A stretch of 12,123 bases of DNA from an uncultured Campylobacterota bacterium (GCA_903821805.1 CAIJNA010000220.1:1-12123), one strand, 5' to 3'; shown: positions 1-6,622, numbered from the stretch's first letter. A program made the numbers and translations. Notes: a model not told the origin generated them from the letters alone.

Positions 1-2
1 GA

Positions 3-548
3 AAAAGATTGGAAGGAAAATATTATAGATTTCAAACAAATGAAGACATAGTTCAAATCTTTTTAGTTTTTAAAAAAATACAAAAGCTTGGAAGCTTAGA
101 AGATATTTTTTATGAAGGATATAGCATTAATCAAAATGTGCTTGATGGTATTGAAATAATTATTAAAACAGTAAATAATATTCACCAGTATAACTCACAT
201 GGGTATGATTTTTTCTTTGGTAAACTGCCAAAAAAAGATAAAAATGGAGTAATTAAGTATAAGGGAAATTCTCCATACAAAAGATATAATATGTTTTTAA
301 GATGGATGATTAGGGATGATAATATTGATTTGGGTCTTTGGAAAAAAATTGATAAAAAAGATTTAATCTTGCCATTAGATACACACACATTTAAAGTAAG
401 CCAACAGTTAGGTTTGGTTGAAAAATGTTCTTATGATTTGAATGCAGCCATTTTAATAACTAACAAATTAAAGGAATTTGATATTCTTGATCCAATAAAA
501 TATGACTTTGCAATATATCGTTTGGGCCAAGAAAAAATCAATTTATAG
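3..548 (+). CDS. TIGR02757 / DUF2400 family protein, 3' part only (5' end outside window)
   Basis: This is the C-terminal part of a protein of the TIGR02757 (DUF2400) family, whose molecular function is not known to me. The frame is open to the window edge (codons for K and R precede the TTG at 9), so that TTG is not a supported start and the gene is cut by the window. About 181 residues are visible, where I would expect roughly 250 in the family. Counting from the TTG codon, recognisable family motifs are SPYKRYNMFLRWMIR at about 88-102, LGLWKKID at 108-115, the very typical LPLDTHTFKVSQQLGL at 121-136, and the closing DPIKYDFAIYRLG at 161-173. No signal peptide or membrane segment is visible in this part. 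It reads towards eno but is separated from it by a long gap, so it is probably a separate transcription unit. The family call is fairly sure; the biochemical role is open. Confidence 0.82.
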   Translation, partial: KRLEGKYYRFQTNEDIVQIFLVFKKIQKLGSLEDIFYEGYSINQNVLDGIEIIIKTVNNIHQYNSHGYDFFFGKLPKKDKNGVIKYKGNSPYKRYNMFLRWMIRDDNIDLGLWKKIDKKDLILPLDTHTFKVSQQLGLVEKCSYDLNAAILITNKLKEFDILDPIKYDFAIYRLGQEKINL

Positions 549-808
549 TTCGGATTACCAATCTTTTTTAAGAAATACAGTTATAGCTTCGTCTTAATTT
601 AAGAAAATCAATAATGATTACATTGGCACTTATTGCAAAAGTACTTTGAAAATCTATTCAACGTATTTTGCGTCTACTTGTATTTTAAATTAAAGTTACT
701 TTTTCTTTCTCGTTGGTTAATCAATAGGTAACAATAAAATGCAACAATACATATGTAAATGAAAATAGTTTGAAGCATTAATCACTCCATCGAAGAATTT
801 GATTTTAG

Positions 809-822
809 ATACAATAAGTAAG
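809..822 (+). promoter_or_regulatory. Probable -10 region of the eno operon promoter
   Basis: The stretch ATACAATAAGTAAG contains a good -10 hexamer (TACAAT, 810-815) without a recognisable -35 box, which is usual for sigma-70 promoters of Campylobacterota. Transcription would start near 821-823 and give a leader of about 50 bases. The identical 14-base string occurs on the other strand before mdh (6524-6537), which supports its being a functional element. This is inferred from sequence only. Confidence 0.5.
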
Positions 823-855
823 TTTATGTTAATATATTGAGCTAAAAAACTTAAA

Positions 856-860
856 AAGGA
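856..860 (+). promoter_or_regulatory. Ribosome binding site of eno
   Basis: AAGGA lies 9 bases before the ATG at 870 and supports that start, which also gives the expected enolase N-terminus (residues VYIDNIYADEVMDSRGNPT). Confidence 0.7.
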
Positions 861-869
861 ATAATAATA

Positions 870-2144
870 ATGGTATATATTGATAATATTTATGCAGACG
901 AGGTTATGGATAGTAGAGGTAACCCAACAGTAAGAGCAACAGTTATTTTAAGTGATGGAACAAAAGCGAGTGCTATCGTACCAAGTGGTGCTAGTACTGG
1001 TAAAAGAGAAGCGCTTGAACTGAGAGATGCTGATCACAGATATATGGGAAAAGGTGTTTTAAAGGCTGTTGAAAACGTGAATACTGCAATTTCTGAAGAA
1101 TTAATTGGTCTTAGTCCTTACAATCAAGCCGAAGTTGATGCAACTATGAAAGATATTGATGGAACTCCAAATTATGCAAACTTAGGTGCAAATGCTGTTT
1201 TAGGTGTATCTATGGCAGTTGCAAGAGCAGCAGCTATGAGCTTAAAGTTACCACTTTATAGATATTTAGGTGGAGCAAATGCTATGACTATTCCTGTGCC
1301 TATGTTAAATATTATCAATGGTGGATCACATGCAAATAACTCTGTTGATTTTCAAGAATACATGGTTATGCCTATAGGATTTGAAAACTTCCCTGAAGGA
1401 CTTAGAGCATGTGCTGAGGTTTATCATAATCTAAAAAAAATAATTAATGATATGGGTGAAAGTACTGCAGTTGGTGATGAAGGTGGATTTGCTCCAAATT
1501 TAAAATCAAATGAAGAACCAATTCAAATTATAATGCAAGCAATTGAAAAAGCTGGTTATCAAGCTGGAACTCAAATAGCAATAGCACTCGATGTTGCTGC
1601 AAGTGAACTTATAAATGAAAATGGGAAATATATGCTCCACAGTGAAAATAGAGAATTAACGAGTGAAGAGCTTGTAAATTATTATGCAGATCTTTGTTCA
1701 AAATACCCAATTGTTTCAATAGAAGATGGACTAAGCGAAGATGATTGGGCAGGTTGGAAAGTTTTAACTGAAAAACTTGGGGATAAAATTCAATTGGTTG
1801 GCGATGATTTATTTGTAACAAATGTAAATATTTTAAATGAAGGTATCCAAAAAGGTATTGCAAATTCAATTTTGATTAAACCAAACCAAATCGGCAGCGT
1901 TAGTGAGACAATGCAAACAGTTAGATTGGCACAAAGAAATAATTATAATTGTGTAATGAGTCATAGAAGCGGTGAAAGTGAAGATACATTTATAGCTGAT
2001 TTCGCAGTTGCATTAAATTGTGGACAAATAAAAACAGGAAGTACTGCAAGAAGCGATAGAATCGCTAAATATAATAGACTTCTAGATATTGGTACAGAAA
2101 TAGGATATGGTGAATATCTTGGAGGACAGCTTTTTTCTAAATAA
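870..2144 (+). CDS. eno: Enolase (phosphopyruvate hydratase, EC 4.2.1.11)
   Basis: Enolase interconverts 2-phosphoglycerate and phosphoenolpyruvate in glycolysis and gluconeogenesis in the cytoplasm, and needs Mg2+. The 424-residue product has the normal bacterial length and all key elements. SGASTGKREALELRD at 39-53 is the mobile substrate loop. H154 is in GGSHANNS and Q162/E163 are in FQEYM. The general acid/base pair is E204 (in GDEGGFAPN) and K337 (in ILIKPNQIGS). The Mg2+ ligands are D241, E285 and D312. MSHRSGESED at 363-372 and K388 in IKTGSTARSDR complete the active site. The start is supported by an AAGGA at 856-860. It is the first gene of a three-gene operon and its stop codon overlaps the next start (TAATG). 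A GGAGGA inside its 3' end (2121-2126) may serve the next gene. Nothing suggests damage or transfer. In heterotrophic Campylobacterota that lack a full glycolysis, eno mainly serves gluconeogenesis (established knowledge for the group). Confidence 0.98.
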   Translation: MVYIDNIYADEVMDSRGNPTVRATVILSDGTKASAIVPSGASTGKREALELRDADHRYMGKGVLKAVENVNTAISEELIGLSPYNQAEVDATMKDIDGTPNYANLGANAVLGVSMAVARAAAMSLKLPLYRYLGGANAMTIPVPMLNIINGGSHANNSVDFQEYMVMPIGFENFPEGLRACAEVYHNLKKIINDMGESTAVGDEGGFAPNLKSNEEPIQIIMQAIEKAGYQAGTQIAIALDVAASELINENGKYMLHSENRELTSEELVNYYADLCSKYPIVSIEDGLSEDDWAGWKVLTEKLGDKIQLVGDDLFVTNVNILNEGIQKGIANSILIKPNQIGSVSETMQTVRLAQRNNYNCVMSHRSGESEDTFIADFAVALNCGQIKTGSTARSDRIAKYNRLLDIGTEIGYGEYLGGQLFSK

Positions 2145-2386
2145 TGAAAAATTTATTTAATGATTTTAAATTTACACCAAAGATTGTAATTTCAATAATT
2201 TTTACAATCTTTTTTGCAAATTATATTGCTAGTCTTTTGTTTTCGGGCAAAAATTCTCTTGATACTTACGGGGATTTGATTAGCAATAAAGTACAGCTAG
2301 AAGAAGAAATAAAAAGATTGCAAAGTGAAAATGCTTCCTTGCAAAAAGACTATTTTGAACTTAAAAATTTGGAGCCTGAACAATGA
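2144..2386 (+). CDS. Small FtsB/DivIC-like membrane coiled-coil protein (septum formation initiator family)
   Basis: An 80-residue bitopic membrane protein. After a short N-terminal cytoplasmic part (residues 1-13) there is one hydrophobic helix at about 14-33 (VISIIFTIFFANYIASLLF). A coiled-coil stretch of alternating charged and hydrophobic residues follows at about 46-75 (VQLEEEIKRLQSENASLQ), ending in LKNLEP. This arrangement is that of FtsB/DivIC, which bridge the divisome in the periplasm with FtsL and FtsQ. The position directly behind eno also fits: ftsB follows eno in many proteobacteria, and C. jejuni has a small protein here. The start overlaps the eno stop by one base (TAATG), so translation is probably coupled; the nearest purine-rich site, GGAGGA at 2121-2126, is 17 bases away, too far to be optimal. 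The stop overlaps the next start (ATGA). Sequence identity to well-studied FtsB is not something I can show; the call rests on topology and context. Confidence 0.75.
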   Translation: MKNLFNDFKFTPKIVISIIFTIFFANYIASLLFSGKNSLDTYGDLISNKVQLEEEIKRLQSENASLQKDYFELKNLEPEQ

Positions 2387-3117
2387 TTAGAATTTTGCTG
2401 ATTTATGTATTTTTATTTACTACATTTTTAATTGCTAGAACAAATCCTTTTGAGCCTAGTGATGGTTCAAACTTAGTAAATAAAGATACAAATCAAAACC
2501 AAGTATCGAATGACGGCTCTAAAAGAATAGATTTGACTAAAATAATTTCAGTTAATAATGATAAGCGAAATACAAATGCTACAAAGAATCATTTGTCAAA
2601 AAAAGTTGCTAAAAAGAAAACAAAGACTCTAATAACAAAAAAAGCATACAATAAAAAAGAAGTTTCAAAACAAAGTATGACTTCTCAAATGCATAGAACA
2701 AATCCAAACAATCTTGTTGTAAGTAATAATTCAAAATATGTAGCAGAAAATCAACAAGTCTCACCTGTTGAACAAAGAGAGATAATTCCTATGGTACCAA
2801 ATGCTACAAGATACAATATATTGCCACTTTTAACTATTGATTTGATGGATAAAACATTAACAATTTTAACTAGCAATAATTATAAATTGATTAAATATTA
2901 TGAAGATCATCAAAACAAAAAATTTGTTTTTGATTTTAAGGCCAAATTATCTGTTCCTAGTGCTAGAGAAAATTTTACTTCACAATATTTTAAATCATAT
3001 ACAGTAGGAAATCATCCAGAAGATGGTTTTATTAGAGTAGTTATACCATCACGTGATGATATGATAAACTACAAAGTTGAAATTAAAAACAATACCGCAA
3101 TAGTAACTCATAATTAA
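2383..3117 (+). CDS. Secreted AMIN-domain protein (CgpA-like, cell-envelope)
   Basis: A 244-residue exported protein. An N-terminal hydrophobic stretch at residues 1-18 (MIRILLIYVFLFTTFLIA) looks like a signal peptide, followed by RTNPFEP, a motif I associate with AMIN proteins of this phylum. A low-complexity linker follows, rich in Asn, Lys and Thr, with a strongly basic section at about 68-96 (for example KKVAKKKTKTLITKK). The C-terminal part, about 146-240, is a beta-rich AMIN-like domain (motifs FVFDFKAKLSVP at 181-192 and DGFIRVVIPS at 214-223). AMIN domains target proteins such as AmiC and PilQ to peptidoglycan or the periplasm. The gene overlaps the FtsB-like gene by four bases (ATGA) and is the last gene of the eno operon. 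C. jejuni has an AMIN glycoprotein (CgpA, Cj1670) at the same place, but I see no D/E-x-N-x-S/T sequon here. There is no catalytic domain; a structural or binding role is likely. Confidence 0.78.
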   Translation: MIRILLIYVFLFTTFLIARTNPFEPSDGSNLVNKDTNQNQVSNDGSKRIDLTKIISVNNDKRNTNATKNHLSKKVAKKKTKTLITKKAYNKKEVSKQSMTSQMHRTNPNNLVVSNNSKYVAENQQVSPVEQREIIPMVPNATRYNILPLLTIDLMDKTLTILTSNNYKLIKYYEDHQNKKFVFDFKAKLSVPSARENFTSQYFKSYTVGNHPEDGFIRVVIPSRDDMINYKVEIKNNTAIVTHN

Positions 3118-3124
3118 TAGCAAT

Positions 3125-3174
3125 TTATCATTAAGTGATAATATTAAATTCATAAAGTTGATCAGCTTAATCAA
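3125..3174. terminator. Weak hairpins between convergent genes
   Basis: Two small inverted repeats sit in the gap between the AMIN gene and the convergent exonuclease gene: TTATCA / TGATAA (3125-3130 and 3136-3141, loop 5) and TTGAT / ATCAA (3158-3162 and 3170-3174, loop 7). Neither is GC-rich, and no strong T run follows directly. They are the best candidates for transcription ends here, but only weakly supported. Confidence 0.3.
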
Positions 3175-3260
3175 GGAATTTTAACTTTTATACAATCTAT
3201 TGTGATCTAATAAATAACAGAAAGGCTAAAGAGATATTTTGGTTGGTATGTTTATTTATT

Positions 3261-3998
3261 TCAAATATACTGATCTAGAGTAAATTTCATGTCTTCATCT
3301 AAATCTTCCATATTGTTTCTCATCCATATGATATACCCGGAATCTTTTTTAGCAACATCCTCAATGTTACTACCTTTATATTTTCCAAATTTAAATGCTT
3401 TGATTAAAACGGGAGTATTTGTTAATTCTGCTAATTTTATCATTGGATTAATTGCTCCAAATTCGTCTTTCACTTTTTGAACTAATTTACTTAAAAATAG
3501 TTTCATGACTAAAACATCACCAATAGCATCATGAGCTTTAATGGTAATATTTAGTTTTTTTGCTTCATCTTCTTCTGTTTTGTATAAATCTAGAGCGTAT
3601 CTTAAGTATTGTAGTTTGTGAAATGGCATATCGCTATATAAGTGTTTAGCACATCTTAAGGTGTCAATTAGCGTATATTCATTTTTAAAACCCTCTTTAT
3701 TGAGCATCCCAAGATCGAATTTGATATTATGAGCTATTAAATAGTTTTCTTTATTGTTGTATTTCGAGAGGTTTTCTGAACTTTTTGTATTTGCGAATTT
3801 TGGTTTGTTTTCAATCATATCTGGAGTAATATTATGTACAGACATTGCCTCGAGCTTTATTGGAACATCAGTATTGCATAGCTCGTCTATGATTTCAAAA
3901 TCATTTTTTCCATGAACTATCATTAACCCTATTTGGATAATTTTATCTTCTTCACTTATTCCAGTTGTTTCAGTATCAAATAGTATATATTTTGCCAT
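3261..3998 (-). CDS. 3'-5' exonuclease, DnaQ (DEDDh) fold with ExoX-like C-terminal motif
   Basis: A 245-residue DEDDh exonuclease that should remove nucleotides from DNA (possibly RNA) 3' ends with two metal ions. The catalytic residues are all present: D8 and E10 in FDTETTG, D95 in HNIKFDLGML, and H156 and D161 in AHDAIGDVLV. The exonuclease domain covers about 1-172. The C-terminal part from about 200 (KAFKFGKYKGSNIEDVAKKD, then SGYIIWMRNNM) resembles the short C-terminal domain found in exodeoxyribonuclease X and DUF3820 proteins, so it is not simply the DNA polymerase III epsilon subunit. The ATG at 3998 lies 12 bases after the fumarase beta stop, with only a weak purine-rich stretch before it, so it is probably read from the same transcript as the last gene of the TCA block. 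The substrate is not evident: mismatch repair, recombination or RNA trimming are all possible for this fold. Confidence 0.85.
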   Translation of the reverse strand: MAKYILFDTETTGISEEDKIIQIGLMIVHGKNDFEIIDELCNTDVPIKLEAMSVHNITPDMIENKPKFANTKSSENLSKYNNKENYLIAHNIKFDLGMLNKEGFKNEYTLIDTLRCAKHLYSDMPFHKLQYLRYALDLYKTEEDEAKKLNITIKAHDAIGDVLVMKLFLSKLVQKVKDEFGAINPMIKLAELTNTPVLIKAFKFGKYKGSNIEDVAKKDSGYIIWMRNNMEDLDEDMKFTLDQYI

Positions 3999-4010
3999 TA
4001 ATATGATGTC

Positions 4011-4568
4011 TTATTTTACTTCGTATTGCTCTCTACCCATTTGATATAAATCGTTCCCAAAACTATCATTAATTACAGTAACTGGAAAGTTTTCGACTGT
4101 TATTTTTCTTATAGCTTCTGGTCCAAGCTCAGGATATGCGATTACTTCTGCGCTTGTTATTTTTTTTCCAAGCAGTGCGCCAGCACCACCAGTTGCTCCA
4201 AAATAAATTCCACCATATTTAATGCAAGCATCTTTTACACCTTGATCTCTTTTTCCTTTTCCGATCATGCCCATACTGCCATTTTTTAACAATGTTGGAG
4301 AGTAAGTATCCATTCTGTAGCTTGTTGTTGGCCCAGCACTACCTATTGGATCTCCTGGCTTAGGTGGAGTCGGCCCAACAAAGTATACAACACTCCCTTT
4401 TAAATCAAAAGGTAAATCTTCACCGGCTTCAATTAAATCAACAAGTCTTTTGTGAGCAGCGTCCCTTGCTGTATAAATTACCCCATTTAAATAAACAATG
4501 TCACCAGCCTTAAGAGTTCTAGTAACTTCTTCCGTTAATGGCGTTGTTAGATAATATGTTTGACTCAT
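4011..4568 (-). CDS. Fumarate hydratase class I, beta subunit (EC 4.2.1.2)
   Basis: The C-terminal half of class I fumarase, carried here by a separate gene, pairs with the alpha subunit encoded just upstream to hydrate fumarate to malate reversibly. The 185-residue product matches the usual small-subunit size. Family motifs are TARDAAHKR (33-41), YFVGPTPP (62-69), GSAGPTTSYRMD (76-87) and GMIGKGKR (100-107), a set shared by fumarase beta and L-tartrate dehydratase beta subunits. The start at 4568 is preceded by AAGGA. The gap to the alpha gene is 52 bases and to the downstream exonuclease 12 bases, all on the minus strand. Tartrate dehydratase is the main alternative by homology, but neighbouring mdh and icd make fumarase much more likely. 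Confidence 0.92.
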   Translation of the reverse strand: MSQTYYLTTPLTEEVTRTLKAGDIVYLNGVIYTARDAAHKRLVDLIEAGEDLPFDLKGSVVYFVGPTPPKPGDPIGSAGPTTSYRMDTYSPTLLKNGSMGMIGKGKRDQGVKDACIKYGGIYFGATGGAGALLGKKITSAEVIAYPELGPEAIRKITVENFPVTVINDSFGNDLYQMGREQYEVK

Positions 4569-4620
4569 TTGTATTCCTTAATTTTGTTTCTATTTTCTCT
4601 AAATATTTCGATCTGCTAAT

Positions 4621-5472
4621 TTATATTACTATGTGTGTATGTCTTGAACTGTGACATTGAACGTTGACCGAAACTGGTAAAGATGCAATATGACATGGGT
4701 TGGATTCAATATGAACAGCTAAAGCAGTTTTCGTTCCACCCATCCCCATTGCACCAATACCTAGTTTGTTTATTTCTTCAAGCATTAGATTTTCTAGTTC
4801 AGCCATTTCAGGATCTTCATTAATGCTTCCAAGTGTTCTAAATAATGCATGTTTGCTTGAAATAGCTGCTCTTTCAAATGTACCACCAATTCCTACTCCA
4901 ACAGTAATTGGAGGACAAGGATTTGGTCCAGCATTGCTTATGCATTCTTTAACAAATTTAAGTACACCATCTTTACCGGCTGCAGGAGCTAAAACTGTTG
5001 CTCTGCTAACATTTTCACTTCCTCCGCCTTTTGCTGCATATTCAATATCTATTTTATCACCAGCAACTATATCAAAATGAATTATTGCAGGTAAGTTGTA
5101 CCCAATTTTATCTTTTAAATTGGCTCTAGAAAAAGGTTCACAAGTAGAAGCTCTAAGATAAGCATCAATATATCCTTTTTCTGTTCCTTTGTTGATCGCA
5201 TCTTTTAAAAGGCCACCATTAATTTTCACTTCATCACCAACTTTTACAAAAAATACAGCAAGGCCTGTATCTTGACAAAGTGGTCTTTTTTCAGTCTTTG
5301 CAATATCTGCATTTTCTAGTATTTGTCTTAATACCTCTTTGCTTACAGGAGATTTTTCTTCTTCCATCGCTTTTTCAAGTGCGTCATAAGCATCTTTCGG
5401 TAAGTCAGTTCCACAATGAACAATAATGTCTCTAACTACTTTTGCGATCTCTTCAAATTCTATAACTCTCAT
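4621..5472 (-). CDS. Fumarate hydratase class I, alpha subunit ([4Fe-4S])
   Basis: The 283-residue catalytic subunit of a two-subunit class I fumarase binds the oxygen-sensitive [4Fe-4S] cluster. The three expected cysteine ligands appear to be C66 (PLCQDTG), C186 (GPNPCPPITVGVGIGG) and C273 (PVSVNVQCHSSRH); assignment is by family pattern. Other family features are AAKGGGSENVSR at 146-157, typical for substrate binding, and GIGAMGMGGTKTALAVHIE at 238-256. The start at 5472 has AAGGA about 8 bases upstream. It lies 76 bases after mdh, with a perfect 9-base inverted repeat in the gap, and 52 bases before the beta gene. Class I fumarases are typical of anaerobic or microaerophilic bacteria and of the reductive TCA cycle, which fits a Campylobacterota host. 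No missing key residue was seen. Confidence 0.94.
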   Translation of the reverse strand: MRVIEFEEIAKVVRDIIVHCGTDLPKDAYDALEKAMEEEKSPVSKEVLRQILENADIAKTEKRPLCQDTGLAVFFVKVGDEVKINGGLLKDAINKGTEKGYIDAYLRASTCEPFSRANLKDKIGYNLPAIIHFDIVAGDKIDIEYAAKGGGSENVSRATVLAPAAGKDGVLKFVKECISNAGPNPCPPITVGVGIGGTFERAAISSKHALFRTLGSINEDPEMAELENLMLEEINKLGIGAMGMGGTKTALAVHIESNPCHIASLPVSVNVQCHSSRHTHIVI

Positions 5473-5498
5473 AAATTATCCTTATTTTTCATTTTTAG

Positions 5499-5526
5499 AA
5501 TTATGCAAATATTGTTATGCATAATT
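5499..5526. repeat. Perfect 9-base inverted repeat between mdh and the fumarase alpha gene
   Basis: AATTATGCA (5499-5507) and TGCATAATT (5518-5526) are exact reverse complements with a 10-base spacer. The element lies 26 bases before the fumarase alpha start. It has no T run and is short, so an operator or an mRNA hairpin is as likely as a terminator. The centre-to-centre distance of the half-sites is 19 bases, close to two turns of the helix, which would suit a dimeric regulator (inference). Confidence 0.45.
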
Positions 5527-5548
5527 TATTTGCTATTTTGAGTAGCTA

Positions 5549-6502
5549 TTATCTTTTGTAAAAATTATTTGTGTAAAGTGCATCAACAAGTTCAACAACA
5601 CTTCCAACAGATTTTGCAAATTTTCTATCTTGATCATCATTTAGATTTGCTTCAATAACTTTTTCAGCTCCAGTAGCACCAATCATTACAGGCACACCAC
5701 TAACAACATTTTTGTAGCCATATTCACCATCAAGCATAACACTACAAGGATAAATTTGTTTTGTATCGCTTAGCACAGCTTCTGCCATTAGTGAAGCTGC
5801 TTTTGCAGGTGCATAATACGCACTCCCATCTCTAAGAAGAGAAACAATTTCTGCTCCACCTTGTTTTGTTTTTTCAACAATCTCATGTATTTCTTCCCAA
5901 GATAGCAAATCAGTTAAAGGTACACCGGCCACTGTTGAGAATCTAGGTAGGGGTACCATGTCATTTCCATGACCACCCATTACGCTACATCTAATTTGTC
6001 CAGCGCCATAACCAAGTTTTTCATAAACAAAGTGAGCCATTCTTGCACTATCAAGAATACCAGCCATTCCAAGTACTCTATTTCTCGACCATCCACTCTC
6101 TTTAAGTGCAACATAAACCATCGCATCAAGTGGATTTGAAACCGGAATAATTATAGCATTAGGAGAATATTTAACAATATCAACCATAACAGTTTTCATT
6201 ATTTCTGCATTCTTAATTAGTAGATCATCTCTATTCATTCCCGGAAGTCTAGGGCTACCAGCTGCTATAACAACAACATCGCAATCAAGTAAATCTTCAG
6301 GTCTTTCAGCATGTTTTACAACTGTATGTTTTCTTGCAGCTTGAACTGCTTGTGACATATCAAGTGCTAAACCCTTCGCTTTTGTAGGATTGCTACTTGA
6401 TCTTAAAATAACCTCGTGACATGCACCATTCATAGCTAAAATATACGCGCAAGTTGCACCAACATTTCCTATTCCAACAATTCCTACTCTTTTACCTCTC
6501 AT
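5549..6502 (-). CDS. mdh: Malate dehydrogenase (LDH/MDH superfamily)
   Basis: A 317-residue malate dehydrogenase that interconverts malate and oxaloacetate. The Rossmann motif GIVGIGNVGATCAY is at 7-20. The substrate-specificity loop RLPGMNRDD at 85-93 has arginine at the position that marks malate rather than lactate enzymes (R85, R91). SNPLDAMVYV is at 122-131 and MAGILDSARM at 146-155 (R154). The catalytic histidine H178 is in MGGHGNDMVPL. The start at 6502 has the strongest ribosome binding site of the window (AAGGAGA, 6508-6514). One oddity is the loop after the second beta strand, residues 31-38 VILRSSSN. It has serine 35 where NAD enzymes carry an acidic residue that binds the adenosine ribose, flanked by arginine and serines, so NADP use is conceivable. 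It is separated from icd by two hairpins and a promoter-like motif, so it may be transcribed on its own. Confidence 0.95.
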   Translation of the reverse strand: MRGKRVGIVGIGNVGATCAYILAMNGACHEVILRSSSNPTKAKGLALDMSQAVQAARKHTVVKHAERPEDLLDCDVVVIAAGSPRLPGMNRDDLLIKNAEIMKTVMVDIVKYSPNAIIIPVSNPLDAMVYVALKESGWSRNRVLGMAGILDSARMAHFVYEKLGYGAGQIRCSVMGGHGNDMVPLPRFSTVAGVPLTDLLSWEEIHEIVEKTKQGGAEIVSLLRDGSAYYAPAKAASLMAEAVLSDTKQIYPCSVMLDGEYGYKNVVSGVPVMIGATGAEKVIEANLNDDQDRKFAKSVGSVVELVDALYTNNFYKR

Positions 6503-6507
6503 TGTGT

Positions 6508-6514
6508 TCTCCTT
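6508..6514 (-). promoter_or_regulatory. Strong ribosome binding site of mdh
   Basis: AAGGAGA on the minus strand, 5 bases before the ATG at 6502. It fixes the mdh start and is the closest match to the Shine-Dalgarno consensus at any start in the window. Confidence 0.75.
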
Positions 6515-6523
6515 GATATAATT

Positions 6524-6537
6524 CTTACTTATTGTAT
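6524..6537 (-). promoter_or_regulatory. Probable -10 region of an mdh promoter
   Basis: On the minus strand this reads ATACAATAAGTAAG, with a -10 hexamer TACAAT (6536-6531). The same 14 bases stand before eno. Transcription would begin around 6524 and give a leader of about 20-25 bases ending in the strong ribosome binding site. It lies just downstream of the hairpin at 6560-6594, as expected for a new promoter after a transcription end. Confidence 0.5.
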
Positions 6538-6559
6538 AGCTTTAGTATTTATAAAAGAC

Positions 6560-6594
6560 TAAAGGTTGAAACAAAATAACAGTTTCAACCTTTA
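6560..6594 (-). terminator. Perfect 13-base-pair hairpin in the icd-mdh gap (probable terminator or attenuator)
   Basis: The arms 6560-6572 (TAAAGGTTGAAAC) and 6582-6594 (GTTTCAACCTTTA) are exact complements with a 9-base loop. Read on the minus strand the stem is followed by GTCTTTTAT, a short U-rich tail, so it can act as an intrinsic terminator for icd. On the plus strand a T-rich tail also follows, but no plus-strand gene lies nearby. Confidence 0.65.
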
Positions 6595-6622
6595 ATTTTC
6601 TAGCATGTTTCCATTATGTAAC

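Larger units (their letters stand above)
549..869. other. 321-base gap without a gene, upstream of eno
   Basis: No reading frame of useful length, tRNA-like fold or mobile-element remnant is visible here. Right after the preceding stop codon a very short stem (GATT-acc-AATC, about 553-563) is followed by six T, a weak terminator candidate at best. A 10-base perfect palindrome, TACATATGTA, lies at 748-757. The last 60 bases hold the probable eno promoter and ribosome binding site. The rest is AT-rich spacer. Confidence 0.6.

Noticed and set aside
182..388. Minus-strand open frame inside the DUF2400 gene
   Set aside because: The plus strand here encodes clear family motifs; this frame is a shadow.
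748..757. Palindrome TACATATGTA upstream of eno as an operator
   Set aside because: A 10-base AT-rich palindrome is expected by chance in such sequence, and no second copy was seen near another promoter.
1609..1869. Minus-strand open frame inside eno
   Set aside because: Lies fully antisense to a certain, well-conserved gene and has no recognisable protein features or start signal.
4766..5080. Plus-strand open frame of 104 codons inside the fumarase alpha gene
   Set aside because: Antisense shadow of a conserved enzyme; the serine/proline-rich translation follows from the opposite strand's codon pattern.
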